From Bacteroidaceae bacterium (lineage in GTDB: Bacteria; Bacteroidota; Bacteroidia; Bacteroidales; Bacteroidaceae), in NCBI GenBank assembly GCA_017546505.1, contig JAFYWV010000123.1:1-37920 (forward strand): DNA of 37,920 nt. Direction: 5' to 3'. Below the pieces are notes generated by a model that was not told where the DNA came from, made no database searches, and was given only the letters and a program-made list of their open reading frames with translations. Shown here one piece after another: positions 26,065 to 34,471 of this stretch. Both the position numbers and the translations under genes were made by a program. Positions within the stretch are counted from its first letter, which is position 1. Each line of letters starts with the position of its first letter.

Positions 26065-26655
26065 ATGTCCACCATAGATACAAGAGAACAGCTCATTAAG
26101 GTTGCAAGAAAACTTTTTTCAAAACAGGGCATCGGCAACATTACAATGAACGACATTGCAATTGCCGCCAACAAAAGCCGCAGAACTGTGTACACCTACT
26201 TCCAAAGCAAGGAGGAGCTATTGGAGGCAAGCATAGAGATGGAGGTTAAAAAGATTTCAGCAGCTGTGACCAAGGTGGCAATCTCAAACCTCCCTGCCGA
26301 CAAAAAGATAATAAAGCTGATTTTTACACGCCTGCAATTGACACGCAGCATTGTACGTCGCAACGGTTGCCTACACTCGGACTACATACTGATTGTAGAA
26401 CACATACGCAAGAGTTTTGATTCAAAGGAGATTGCGCTGTTCAGACACATAATTTCCGAAGGTAATCAAAAAGGAATATTCAACAGCGAGAGCCCTGACC
26501 TTGCAGCACGTTTTCTGCACTTTTGCCTGAAAGGCATTGAAATACCATTCATCAATGGCATAATAAACCGCAATAACGACGAGAAATTCGTACACCATTT
26601 CACCGAGCGAGTGATACTGAATGCTCTGGGACACAAAACAACAGAAAACATCTGA
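26065..26655 (+). CDS. TetR-family transcriptional regulator
   Basis: The 196-residue regulator has the N-terminal TetR helix-turn-helix domain (about 8-55): REQLIKVARKLFSKQGIGNITMNDIAIAANKSRRTVYTYFQSKEELLEA. The C-terminal ligand-binding part (about 70-190) is helical and not assigned to a subfamily. The ATG at 26065 is 19 bases past its -7 box, so the leader is very short. A pseudouridine synthase gene follows after only 6 bases and is surely co-transcribed. The effector and the regulon are unknown; the palindrome in its own promoter is the only candidate target seen. Confidence 0.93.
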   Translation: MSTIDTREQLIKVARKLFSKQGIGNITMNDIAIAANKSRRTVYTYFQSKEELLEASIEMEVKKISAAVTKVAISNLPADKKIIKLIFTRLQLTRSIVRRNGCLHSDYILIVEHIRKSFDSKEIALFRHIISEGNQKGIFNSESPDLAARFLHFCLKGIEIPFINGIINRNNDEKFVHHFTERVILNALGHKTTENI

Positions 26656-26661
26656 CAAGCA

Positions 26662-27330
26662 ATGAAAGTACTTTACGAAGACAACCATATTATTGTCATC
26701 AACAAGGCTGCCGGCGAGATTGTGCAAGGAGACAAGACCGGCGATGAGTCGTTGTGCGACACTATGAAGGCATATATAAAGGAGAAATATGCAAAACCAG
26801 GCAATGTGTTCATTGGGTTACCACATAGGCTCGACCGCCCGGTGAGCGGTATTGTGGTGTTTGCAAAGACAAGCAAGGCCCTTGAGAGACTTAACAGGAT
26901 GTTCAGCGAAGGAAGTGTAAAGAAAATTTATTGGGCATTGACAAAGGGCATTCCCAAGCCTGCCGAGGCCGAGCTGGAGAGTTGGATATTGCGCAACGAA
27001 AAGATGAACAAGAGTTTCTCCTATCCCAAGGAGGTTAAAGGTTCAAAACGTGCTATCCTGCATTACAGGCTTGCTGCAGCATCACAGAACTACAATCTGA
27101 TTGAAGTGGAATTGAAGACAGGCCGCCACCACCAGATACGTTGCCAGCTTTCATCGATAGGCTGCCCCATAAAGGGAGACCTGAAATATGGAGCACAACG
27201 CTCGAACCCCGACGGCAGCATCTCGCTACACGCACGATACATTGAATTTACACACCCAGTATCGAAAGAACACATTGCAATAACAGCTCCACTGCCCGAC
27301 GACAGACTGTGGCAGAGCTTTGAAAAGTGA
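26662..27330 (+). CDS. RluA-family RNA pseudouridine synthase
   Basis: The 222-residue enzyme isomerises uridine in rRNA or tRNA. It carries the RluA-family catalytic motif HRLDRPVSG with nucleophile D58, the N-terminal VLYEDNHIIVINKAAGEIVQ, and the C-terminal LIEVELKTGRHHQIRCQLSSIGCPIKGDLKYGA and LHARYIEFTHPV. It has no N-terminal S4 domain, so it resembles the short RluA/TruC-like members; the exact target site is not clear. It is second in an operon with a TetR regulator, an unusual placing for a housekeeping modification enzyme, and is closed by a strong hairpin. Confidence 0.93.
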   Translation: MKVLYEDNHIIVINKAAGEIVQGDKTGDESLCDTMKAYIKEKYAKPGNVFIGLPHRLDRPVSGIVVFAKTSKALERLNRMFSEGSVKKIYWALTKGIPKPAEAELESWILRNEKMNKSFSYPKEVKGSKRAILHYRLAAASQNYNLIEVELKTGRHHQIRCQLSSIGCPIKGDLKYGAQRSNPDGSISLHARYIEFTHPVSKEHIAITAPLPDDRLWQSFEK

Positions 27331-27344
27331 TTCGCATAACATAA

Positions 27345-27390
27345 TACAAAAACAATCCTGTCCACTTAAAAAGGCAGGATTGTTTTTGTA
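27345..27390. terminator. Terminator after rluA-type gene
   Basis: A perfect 16-base-pair stem (27345-27360 with 27375-27390), loop of 14, with T-rich right and A-rich left ends. It can act in both directions, also for the convergent M16 peptidase gene. Confidence 0.85.
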
Positions 27391-27451
27391 TATTTCACTT
27401 TGACTATAAAATCTTTTGCATCATAGAAACATTCACCTTTAATCACACTTC

Positions 27452-27546
27452 ATTTGCTTGAACCTCGGCTTCGCTCATTGCGTGCGTAATTAAATTTCCG
27501 CCCATTCGCTTGCACGAGCTTTCACCCTTCACCTTTCACTTTTTTA
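27452..27546 (-). repeat. Repeat-like 3' flank of the M16 gene
   Basis: On the minus strand, after the M16 stop, the sequence reads GTGAAAGGTGAAGGGTGAAAGC (in part encoding the last residues KVKGEG), then a GC-richer stretch with GCAAGCGAATGGGC and GAGCGAAGCCGAGG. Such sequence does not look coding and resembles dispersed intergenic repeats. No transposase is near. Confidence 0.35.
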
Positions 27547-28769
27547 AGATAGTACAGCACTGAGCTGTTTCCACGGCGGAAAAGTTCCTTTGCTGCGGCC
27601 TTTACCTGCGTAGCCGTGACAGCACGATAACGCTCGGGCTCACATAGGTGAGAGTCGAGATCACCACGCAAACAGGCAAGAGCTATGTTGTTGCTCAAAT
27701 TCTCGCCACTGATGTTCCTGAACGTATACTCCGACTCAAAGCGGTTACGCACCTTTTCAAGTTCATCCTCGGGGACAAGTTCCTCTTTCAGCGCGTCGAG
27801 TTCGCGCCACAAGGCAGCCTCGGCGTCCTCTATGCGCACCCCGTGTGCCACACGCGAATATATCCAGAACATTCCGGCATCCTCACTCCCCGATATGAAA
27901 GCATCAATCTTGGAAAAGAGTTTCTGCTCCCTCACAAGACGCAAAAGCAGACGACCCGAGTAACCATTTGAAAGGACGTCGGAGATTACGTCACAGGGAT
28001 AGTAATCGGCATCGAGCCTGCTGCCCATATGAAAACCCATATATAGGGCATTCTCAGGGACATTGCGGTAGACGACCTTGCGGCGTTGCCTTGTCTGGCG
28101 TGGCTCGACAGGAAGCACCGGTTTCACAAAGCCTTTGGCCGGAATGGCTCCGAACCACTTGTTGCTCCACTCCATTACCTGTTCAAATGAGATATTGCCC
28201 ACAACGGCAAGCACCGCATTGTCGGGGGCATAATGTGTCTTGTAGAATTTGCGTATGACAGAGACCGGCACATCGGCAATATGCGAGAGTTTGCGCCCGA
28301 TAGTTGACCAACGATAGGGGTGTTTCTTGAATGCCATAGCACGCAAAAGCATACTGGCATCGCCATAGGGCTTGTTGAGCATTGTCTGCTTGAACTCCTC
28401 CATAACGACCTGACGCTGCACATCGACCTTGCTTTTTTCAAAGGTTATATTACACATTCTGTCACTCTCCATCCAGAAGGCGAGCTCGGCATTCTGTTTG
28501 GGCAGAGAGATGTAATAGTTGGTAACATCGTTGTTGGTGTAGGCATTGTTCTCACCACCGGCACTCTCGAGCGGCTCGTCGAACGAAGGAACGGCCTTTG
28601 TACCCTCGAACATCAGGTGCTCCAGAAGGTGAGCCAGGCCTGTATGTTCGTAGCTCTCATTACGAGCCCCGACACCATAGAGAAGGTTTACATAAACCAT
28701 CTGCGAGTCGTCGACCGGGACGTGCAGCACGCGTAACCCGTTTGGAAGGGTTGCTTTATTGAGCTTCAT
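27522..28769 (-). CDS. M16-family zinc metallopeptidase
   Basis: The 415-residue protein has the inverted zinc motif HLLEH (47-51, within GLAHLLEHLMFEGTKAV) and the downstream acidic pair E124-E125 in QRQVVMEEFKQ that supplies the third ligand. Two M16 lobes (about 10-160 and 170-350) are present, as in mitochondrial processing peptidase-like and insulinase-like small members, with the R/Y substrate-side region SNGYSGRLLLRLVREQKL. No signal peptide is seen, so it may act in the cytoplasm or be a non-classical periplasmic form. Its start lies within the last 14 bases of the cyclophilin gene, so the two are translationally coupled. Its C-terminal residues are encoded by a purine-rich repeat. 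Confidence 0.92.
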   Translation of the reverse strand: MKLNKATLPNGLRVLHVPVDDSQMVYVNLLYGVGARNESYEHTGLAHLLEHLMFEGTKAVPSFDEPLESAGGENNAYTNNDVTNYYISLPKQNAELAFWMESDRMCNITFEKSKVDVQRQVVMEEFKQTMLNKPYGDASMLLRAMAFKKHPYRWSTIGRKLSHIADVPVSVIRKFYKTHYAPDNAVLAVVGNISFEQVMEWSNKWFGAIPAKGFVKPVLPVEPRQTRQRRKVVYRNVPENALYMGFHMGSRLDADYYPCDVISDVLSNGYSGRLLLRLVREQKLFSKIDAFISGSEDAGMFWIYSRVAHGVRIEDAEAALWRELDALKEELVPEDELEKVRNRFESEYTFRNISGENLSNNIALACLRGDLDSHLCEPERYRAVTATQVKAAAKELFRRGNSSVLYYLKKVKGEG

Positions 28770-29640
28770 CTATTACTGTTATTTTCTTTATGAACACATT
28801 CTCGCGCGGACGGCCTTCATAGACACTGACCCACGAAATGGCATCGACTATATCCATTCCCTCAACGACCTCGCCAAAGACGGTGTAATGAGGGTCGAGA
28901 GCCGGCATTCCGCCCTCTTTCAAAAAAGCGTTCCGCTGCGCTTTAGTATAGTGGAAATCCTTGCCTTTCATCTGTTTGCGTGCCTCGGCAAGCAGTTCGT
29001 TGACCTTGGCATTGAACTCCTCTTTTTTGCGGTTATCCTCCTCGCCAAGCGCACGCAACTTTGTCAGTTCCTTTGCGTGCGGTTTCTGTAACTCGCGGAA
29101 TTTAATATTCACAAGTTCTTTGGTGTATGCACGCTCGGCTGCATCAACCTCGCTCTCCTTGACCTTTTTGTTGGAGACTATATAAAAGTGCGAACCCGAC
29201 GAGTACTCACCCCTGTTGTAGCTTGCTGCCGCAAGAGCGCCGCGTTTGTGGCAACGCTTTGCCGGGTCAATCTCGGATGGGATGGTGTAATCCACGTCGT
29301 TCACGCCAATATCACGTTTGTTGGGATTTTTTATCGAGGTGTAGTCGCCGGCCTGTATCATTGAGCCGGGAACAACCCTATAAAAAATCTGTCCGTCGTA
29401 ATAGCCATTCATAACAAGATTTATGAAGTTCTTGCGATGAAGCGGTGTCTCGCGGTATAGTTTTATCTTCACATCGCCACGTGAGGTGGACATAAGCACA
29501 TACTGGTCGCAGTCGGGGCAATCGGTGTTCAAATCCTTTACCTCAAAACCACTCTTCTGTGTGCTCTTCTGCTTGACAGCACCATCGTCACAAGCAAAAA
29601 GACAAGCCACCACTGAAAGTGCAAATATTAATCTTTTCAT
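28756..29640 (-). CDS. Cyclophilin-type peptidyl-prolyl isomerase lipoprotein with helical insertion
   Basis: The 294-residue protein has a type II signal peptide (C17 in CLFACDDG, or C13). Cyclophilin strands are visible: STSRGDVKIKLYRETPLHRKNFINLV, the catalytic FYRVVPGSMIQAGD (R88, Q96), GALAAASYNRGEYSSGSHFYIV, and PHYTVFGEVVEGMDIVDAI near the end. Between HFYIV (152-156) and the FGEVV strand (about 255) lies a charged helical insertion of about 90 residues, which standard cyclophilins lack. Family members catalyse proline cis-trans isomerisation in protein folding. It should be periplasmic or outer-membrane anchored. The ATG at 29640 (MKRLIFALSV) is chosen because it starts the signal peptide; the longer frame from 29667 adds a hydrophilic leader. 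The gene overlaps the M16 peptidase by 14 bases. Confidence 0.92.
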   Translation of the reverse strand: MKRLIFALSVVACLFACDDGAVKQKSTQKSGFEVKDLNTDCPDCDQYVLMSTSRGDVKIKLYRETPLHRKNFINLVMNGYYDGQIFYRVVPGSMIQAGDYTSIKNPNKRDIGVNDVDYTIPSEIDPAKRCHKRGALAAASYNRGEYSSGSHFYIVSNKKVKESEVDAAERAYTKELVNIKFRELQKPHAKELTKLRALGEEDNRKKEEFNAKVNELLAEARKQMKGKDFHYTKAQRNAFLKEGGMPALDPHYTVFGEVVEGMDIVDAISWVSVYEGRPRENVFIKKITVIDEAQ

Positions 29641-29683
29641 AATTGTTGTATTATTTCCGTGCGGCACGAGCCGTTCCGTAGTA

Positions 29684-29691
29684 CAAATTTA
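29684..29691 (-). promoter_or_regulatory. Likely -7 box of the cyclophilin-M16 operon
   Basis: On the minus strand TAAATTTG (29691-29684) fits TAnnTTTG, 43 bases before the ATG at 29640. No properly spaced TTG was found. Confidence 0.45.
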
Positions 29692-29830
29692 GGGATTTTT
29701 TCAAGAAAAAAAGCTTTTATGAAGAAAAGTTAGGGATACAAAGTTGTTAAAAGCAATATAACCCTCACCACAAAAGCAAAAAAGCAGCAAAGTAATAGTT
29801 GAAAATGTGTAAAATGCGACCGTTTTTGGT

Positions 29831-29838
29831 TATTTTTG
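29831..29838 (+). promoter_or_regulatory. Likely -7 box of the tamB-tamL operon
   Basis: TATTTTTG fits TAnnTTTG, 40 bases before the ATG at 29879. The nearest upstream TTG (29799) is too far for normal spacing. Confidence 0.45.
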
Positions 29839-29878
29839 CAAAAACAACATTTGTAACGCTGCTGCACATAATTTGAGA

Positions 29879-32800
29879 ATGAAAAAAAGAAGTTGGAAAC
29901 AGATACTGCTCAGGATATTGCTCATAATCATTGGCACACCAATTGCCATTGCAGCCTTCATCATAACCCTGCTGTATGTGCCATCAATACAACGTTCAGC
30001 AGTTGAAAAGGCCTGCAAGGAGATTGCAGCCCGTAGCGGATACGATATAGAAATAGGTTCGATAAGCCTATCTTTTCCTCTCAAATTGAAGGCTACAGAT
30101 TACAGAATGTCGAAAGACGACAGCGTCTACTTCAAAGGTAAGGATTTTAACGCTAATATCTCGCTAATACCACTGTTCACAGGCAAGGTTGAGATAAACT
30201 ACGTATCATTGGAGGAACTTGACGTCAACACACGCGACATATCATCAGACTTTACAGTAGACGGAAAGGTCGGTTTTTTGAGACTGGTTGCCAGGGATGC
30301 TGATATAGCCGAGGCTGTTGCCGACATCAGACAACTGTACCTTGCCGACACCGACCTGAACATTGTCCTATCGGACACTACTGCCGATGAGGAGAGTGAC
30401 CCGCTTGAATGGATTATCAACCTGCACAAAGGCCGCATAAAGAACAGCAGCATCAAATTCTCAATGCCAGGCGACACGCTTAGCGCAGGAGTGTATATAG
30501 GCAAGATGCGCCTTAACAAAGGAAGCATCAACATCCCTGAAACAAGTTTTGCCGTAAAGAATTTTGCATTGAGAAACAGCAATGTGGAATATGACAGAGG
30601 TGAGAATACACCAGAGGAAGCACCACTCGACCACATAAGGCTCGAGAATATAAACATCAGCGCCCATAATATGCTTTATGCCGGCAACGACATCAGTGCA
30701 AATATAAGATTCTCGATGGAGCAGCCCGGAGGCATTGCCATAACAGACGCGGCAGCACACTTCACCGGCGACAAAGACACCCTGCAGCTACACACGCTGG
30801 AGATAAACAGCCGCAACGGCTCACGCATATATGGACAGAGCATAATCCCACAGAAAGCGTTATCAACACCCGGCAACGGAAAACTGACTGCAAAACTCTT
30901 TGCCGAGATAAAGAAACCGGACCTTGCAAGACTCATTACCCCGCAACTATATGACAATCTGCACTACTTTGACGAGGAGTTGCTGAGTGCCGAGGTTGCA
31001 CTGAGCGGCAACATACAGATAATGGACATTGACACAATGACCATTGGTTTTCCCGCAGTAGGCGCAATAAATGCGACCGGCCGCATAGAGGATGTACTGA
31101 AGGGAACAGGAGCAAAGGGACATATTGCCTTTGACAGCACAGTCGATGACATAAAAAAGTTCATCGGCAGCAGCAACGACAGCATTGATGGAAGAGCAAG
31201 CGCTGATGGCAATCTCATCTACGACAACGGGAAGATTGACGCAGACATTGCACTGCATTGTACAGGTGGAGAGATAAAAGCCACAGGACATTACAATATC
31301 GCAGACACAACATACAGTGCACAAATAAAGGTTGATGGCCTTGCCCTGGCAGAGATTATGCCGGACATTCCGCTACACAACCTGACAATGGAGCTAAACG
31401 CAGAAGGCTGTGGCTTTGACATCTTCAACAACCTCACACAATACAACGTCAATGCCAATGTAGACACGCTGTACTATGCCGGATACAGGTTGCACGCCAT
31501 AGATGCGTTTGCAGCGCAGGACAACTGCACTTCATTGATAGAAGTTGAAGGGCACGACAAAAACCTGCTCTTTGGCATTGACGCCACAACAAAACTTGCA
31601 CCCACCGGCATAGAGAACCGCACAACAATAGAACTGACAAATGCCGATTTCAAGGAGATAGGAGTTGTAGATTCAATGCTGAAGACATCGACAAGCATTG
31701 ACATCGCCGCAACAACAGACTTCAAGGAGAGCCACAGCCTCAGGATTGCCGGGAATGATATAAACATAGTGACAAAGCAAAACCGTTTTACCCCGGAGAG
31801 CCTATCCTTCGACTTCAGTACAACCCCCAAGCAGACAAGCATCAAGGTGCATAACGGCGACCTCAATATAGATGGTGAGATGGATTGTGGCTACAAAAAG
31901 TTGTTTGCCGTAATTGATGAAATTGCCACGATGAACAACAATATGATAAGTGGCAAGAGTTCATTGTATCACCTCCACGACTACGAAGCGATACTGCCAC
32001 GCATATCACTGAACCTCAATTGTGGCGAGAAGAACATTATGCACAACTTCCTCGCCTTCACAGGCATCAATACCAAAGAGATTACGGTGGAGGCCGACAT
32101 CTCACACAGCAAGGGACTCAACATCAAAGGCGATGTGAGCAAATTCAGCAAGGGCGACATCAAGCTCGACAGCATCAGGTTTGCAACACGACAGAACGGC
32201 GAGAAACTCGACTACATAGTGGGAGCCAATGACCTGACCATTGCATCACTCAACGACAACAACAACCTCAACGCACTGCTCTATGGCAGCATAAAGTGCG
32301 ACACCATAACAACCAATCTCCTCTTGCGCGACAACATCAGGAAGACAGACAGCAAAGCCGGGCTGACAGCTTGCCTGAGCCCGGGCAATATGAACATACG
32401 CCTGCACCCCGAGGCTCTGATATTCGGTGCACCCTTTTCGTTCAACAACGACAACTACATAAACATTGGCAAAGCAATGTCGGTTGAAGCCGATGTCACT
32501 TTCACCGGTGACAACAACAGCGGTTTCCACCTTTACACCACCCCCGACAGCAGGTCGAAATACGACATCAACCTGGAACTTTTCGAAATACACCTTGACG
32601 AACTCACAAATGCACTGCCCGGACTACCGGAGATAGGCGGTAACCTGTTTGCCAAACTGAACTACAAACAAAGAAGAAAAGGGTTCACCTTCACTTGCGA
32701 CGCGAATGTCGACAAGCTCACATACGACGGGAACAGCATAGGAGATGAGAGAGTTGAATTCTCGTACTCACCCAAGAGAGACGACCTGCACGACATCAAA

Positions 32801-34471
32801 TGCAAGATTTTCCACAACGATGCTGAAATAGCACACGTAAAAAGCGATTACCGGCGAGGACACTTCAACGGTAACATTTCACTCACCCGTCTGCCACTGG
32901 ACATCACACAAGCCTTCATTGACAAGGAGGGTGTATTGATAGACGGTTATCTGAACAGCAAGATAGAGTTCAACGGAACACTCGACAATATGAAGAGCTA
33001 CGGTTATCTTAACTTCGACTCAACCTACGTATATAGCCCGATGCTGGGTGCAATGCTACACTTTGCCGAGGATATGATAATGATTGAGAACAACAACATC
33101 AATCTGCAGAAGTACCACATATATGACAAGGTCAACACACCGTTTGTGATTGATGGCAAGGTTGACATAAACAACCTGCTCAACCCCAAGCTGAACCTGC
33201 GTCTGAACGCATCGAACTACGAGATACTCAACACACGCCAGGAACCCGGGAAAATGGTCTACGGCAAGATATATGTCGACCTTCGCAGCGCACTCCGGGG
33301 CACACCTGACAACATTGCAATGATGGGCACTCTCACTTTGTTGAACAGCAGCAATTTTGCATATATCTTACCCGAAACAGGCTTCACCAGCAGCAAAGAT
33401 ATGGACGGGCTTGTTGAGTTCGTCAACTTCAACGACACAACTGCCATTCAGCAGGAACAGCCAAAGATAGACCTGGGCAACATCAAGGCAAACCTGAACG
33501 TAATCATTCAGCAAGGAGCAAAAATGTCAATTGATTTTGACAGTTCGCGCGATAGCTACGTCAGCATTGTGGGCGACGGAAACCTCAACGCCACATACGA
33601 CAACATCAACGGTATCAGCGTTACAGGAATATACCAGTTCAACAGTGGTGAAGTAAAGCTAAGGCTGCCCATCATTCCACTAAAGACCTTCTACATACAG
33701 GAAGGCGGCCGTCTCACTTGGGCAGGAGACCTCTTCAACCCAACCATAGACATCACCGCAATGGAAAAGATTACAGCCCCTGTAGAACTGGAGGAAAATA
33801 ACATACAACAAGTGGTATTCAACGCCGGAGTGGTTGTACAAAACACAATAAATGACCTGAACGTAGACTTTATAATAACATCACCCGAGAACAGTGTCAT
33901 ACAAAATCAACTGAATGAGCTCGACCGCGAGACACTCAGCCGCTATGCCGTTGCAATGATTATCACCGGAACATATCTTGGCGGCAATCAAGGAATAACA
34001 GCAGCAAGTGCATTGAGCTCATTCCTCGACGCCAAGATAAACGAAATATCAGGTACAGCCATCAAGGATTTCGACGTTAACATCGGCATAAACGATGCCT
34101 TGAACACCGAAACAGGCAACACATACACAAACTACTCATTCAGTTTCAGCAAACGTTTCTTCAACGACCGCATAACAATCGTTATAGGCGGAGAGGTAAA
34201 CAGCGGCGACCGCCCCGACAAGACAGCCGGGGGCAACAGCTTCATCAACAATGTATCACTGGAGTGGAAACTGAACAAAAACGGCAACAGAAACATCAGG
34301 GTATTCTACGACAAGAACTACCAGTCGCTGCTCGAGGGCGAAATTATAGAAACAGGTATCGGATATGTCTACAAACGCAAGCTGAACAAACTGAAAGAGT
34401 TGTTTATCTTCAGAAAAAAAGAGAAGAACACCCCTGCCGAAACAACAAACAATACAAGAGCAAAACAATGA
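29879..34471 (+). CDS. tamB: TamB-like translocation and assembly module protein (DUF490 C-terminal domain)
   Basis: The 1530-residue protein has one N-terminal membrane anchor (about 7-33, QILLRILLIIIGTPIAIAAFI) followed by a very long AsmA/TamB-type region made of repeated beta-strands, as in proteins that form a lipid-carrying groove bridging the periplasm. The C-terminal part (about 1180-1500) matches the TamB domain: GDGNLNATYDNINGISVTGIYQFNSG, LRLPIIPLKTFYIQEGGRLTWAGDLFNPTIDITA, ATGTYLGG-like MIITGTYLGGNQGITAASALSSFLD, and FSKRFFNDRITIVIGGEV. It works with the Omp85 protein encoded by the next gene, which overlaps it by four bases. The role is inferred from the family: outer-membrane biogenesis or lipid transport. 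The ATG at 29879 is taken over a TTG at 29873. Confidence 0.93.
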   Translation: MKKRSWKQILLRILLIIIGTPIAIAAFIITLLYVPSIQRSAVEKACKEIAARSGYDIEIGSISLSFPLKLKATDYRMSKDDSVYFKGKDFNANISLIPLFTGKVEINYVSLEELDVNTRDISSDFTVDGKVGFLRLVARDADIAEAVADIRQLYLADTDLNIVLSDTTADEESDPLEWIINLHKGRIKNSSIKFSMPGDTLSAGVYIGKMRLNKGSINIPETSFAVKNFALRNSNVEYDRGENTPEEAPLDHIRLENINISAHNMLYAGNDISANIRFSMEQPGGIAITDAAAHFTGDKDTLQLHTLEINSRNGSRIYGQSIIPQKALSTPGNGKLTAKLFAEIKKPDLARLITPQLYDNLHYFDEELLSAEVALSGNIQIMDIDTMTIGFPAVGAINATGRIEDVLKGTGAKGHIAFDSTVDDIKKFIGSSNDSIDGRASADGNLIYDNGKIDADIALHCTGGEIKATGHYNIADTTYSAQIKVDGLALAEIMPDIPLHNLTMELNAEGCGFDIFNNLTQYNVNANVDTLYYAGYRLHAIDAFAAQDNCTSLIEVEGHDKNLLFGIDATTKLAPTGIENRTTIELTNADFKEIGVVDSMLKTSTSIDIAATTDFKESHSLRIAGNDINIVTKQNRFTPESLSFDFSTTPKQTSIKVHNGDLNIDGEMDCGYKKLFAVIDEIATMNNNMISGKSSLYHLHDYEAILPRISLNLNCGEKNIMHNFLAFTGINTKEITVEADISHSKGLNIKGDVSKFSKGDIKLDSIRFATRQNGEKLDYIVGANDLTIASLNDNNNLNALLYGSIKCDTITTNLLLRDNIRKTDSKAGLTACLSPGNMNIRLHPEALIFGAPFSFNNDNYINIGKAMSVEADVTFTGDNNSGFHLYTTPDSRSKYDINLELFEIHLDELTNALPGLPEIGGNLFAKLNYKQRRKGFTFTCDANVDKLTYDGNSIGDERVEFSYSPKRDDLHDIKCKIFHNDAEIAHVKSDYRRGHFNGNISLTRLPLDITQAFIDKEGVLIDGYLNSKIEFNGTLDNMKSYGYLNFDSTYVYSPMLGAMLHFAEDMIMIENNNINLQKYHIYDKVNTPFVIDGKVDINNLLNPKLNLRLNASNYEILNTRQEPGKMVYGKIYVDLRSALRGTPDNIAMMGTLTLLNSSNFAYILPETGFTSSKDMDGLVEFVNFNDTTAIQQEQPKIDLGNIKANLNVIIQQGAKMSIDFDSSRDSYVSIVGDGNLNATYDNINGISVTGIYQFNSGEVKLRLPIIPLKTFYIQEGGRLTWAGDLFNPTIDITAMEKITAPVELEENNIQQVVFNAGVVVQNTINDLNVDFIITSPENSVIQNQLNELDRETLSRYAVAMIITGTYLGGNQGITAASALSSFLDAKINEISGTAIKDFDVNIGINDALNTETGNTYTNYSFSFSKRFFNDRITIVIGGEVNSGDRPDKTAGGNSFINNVSLEWKLNKNGNRNIRVFYDKNYQSLLEGEIIETGIGYVYKRKLNKLKELFIFRKKEKNTPAETTNNTRAKQ

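Noticed and set aside
34264-34467. Longer start for the TamL gene within tamB
   Set aside because: The extra 68 residues are highly charged, would precede the lipoprotein signal peptide, and lie inside tamB; the ATG at 34468 gives a normal lipobox.
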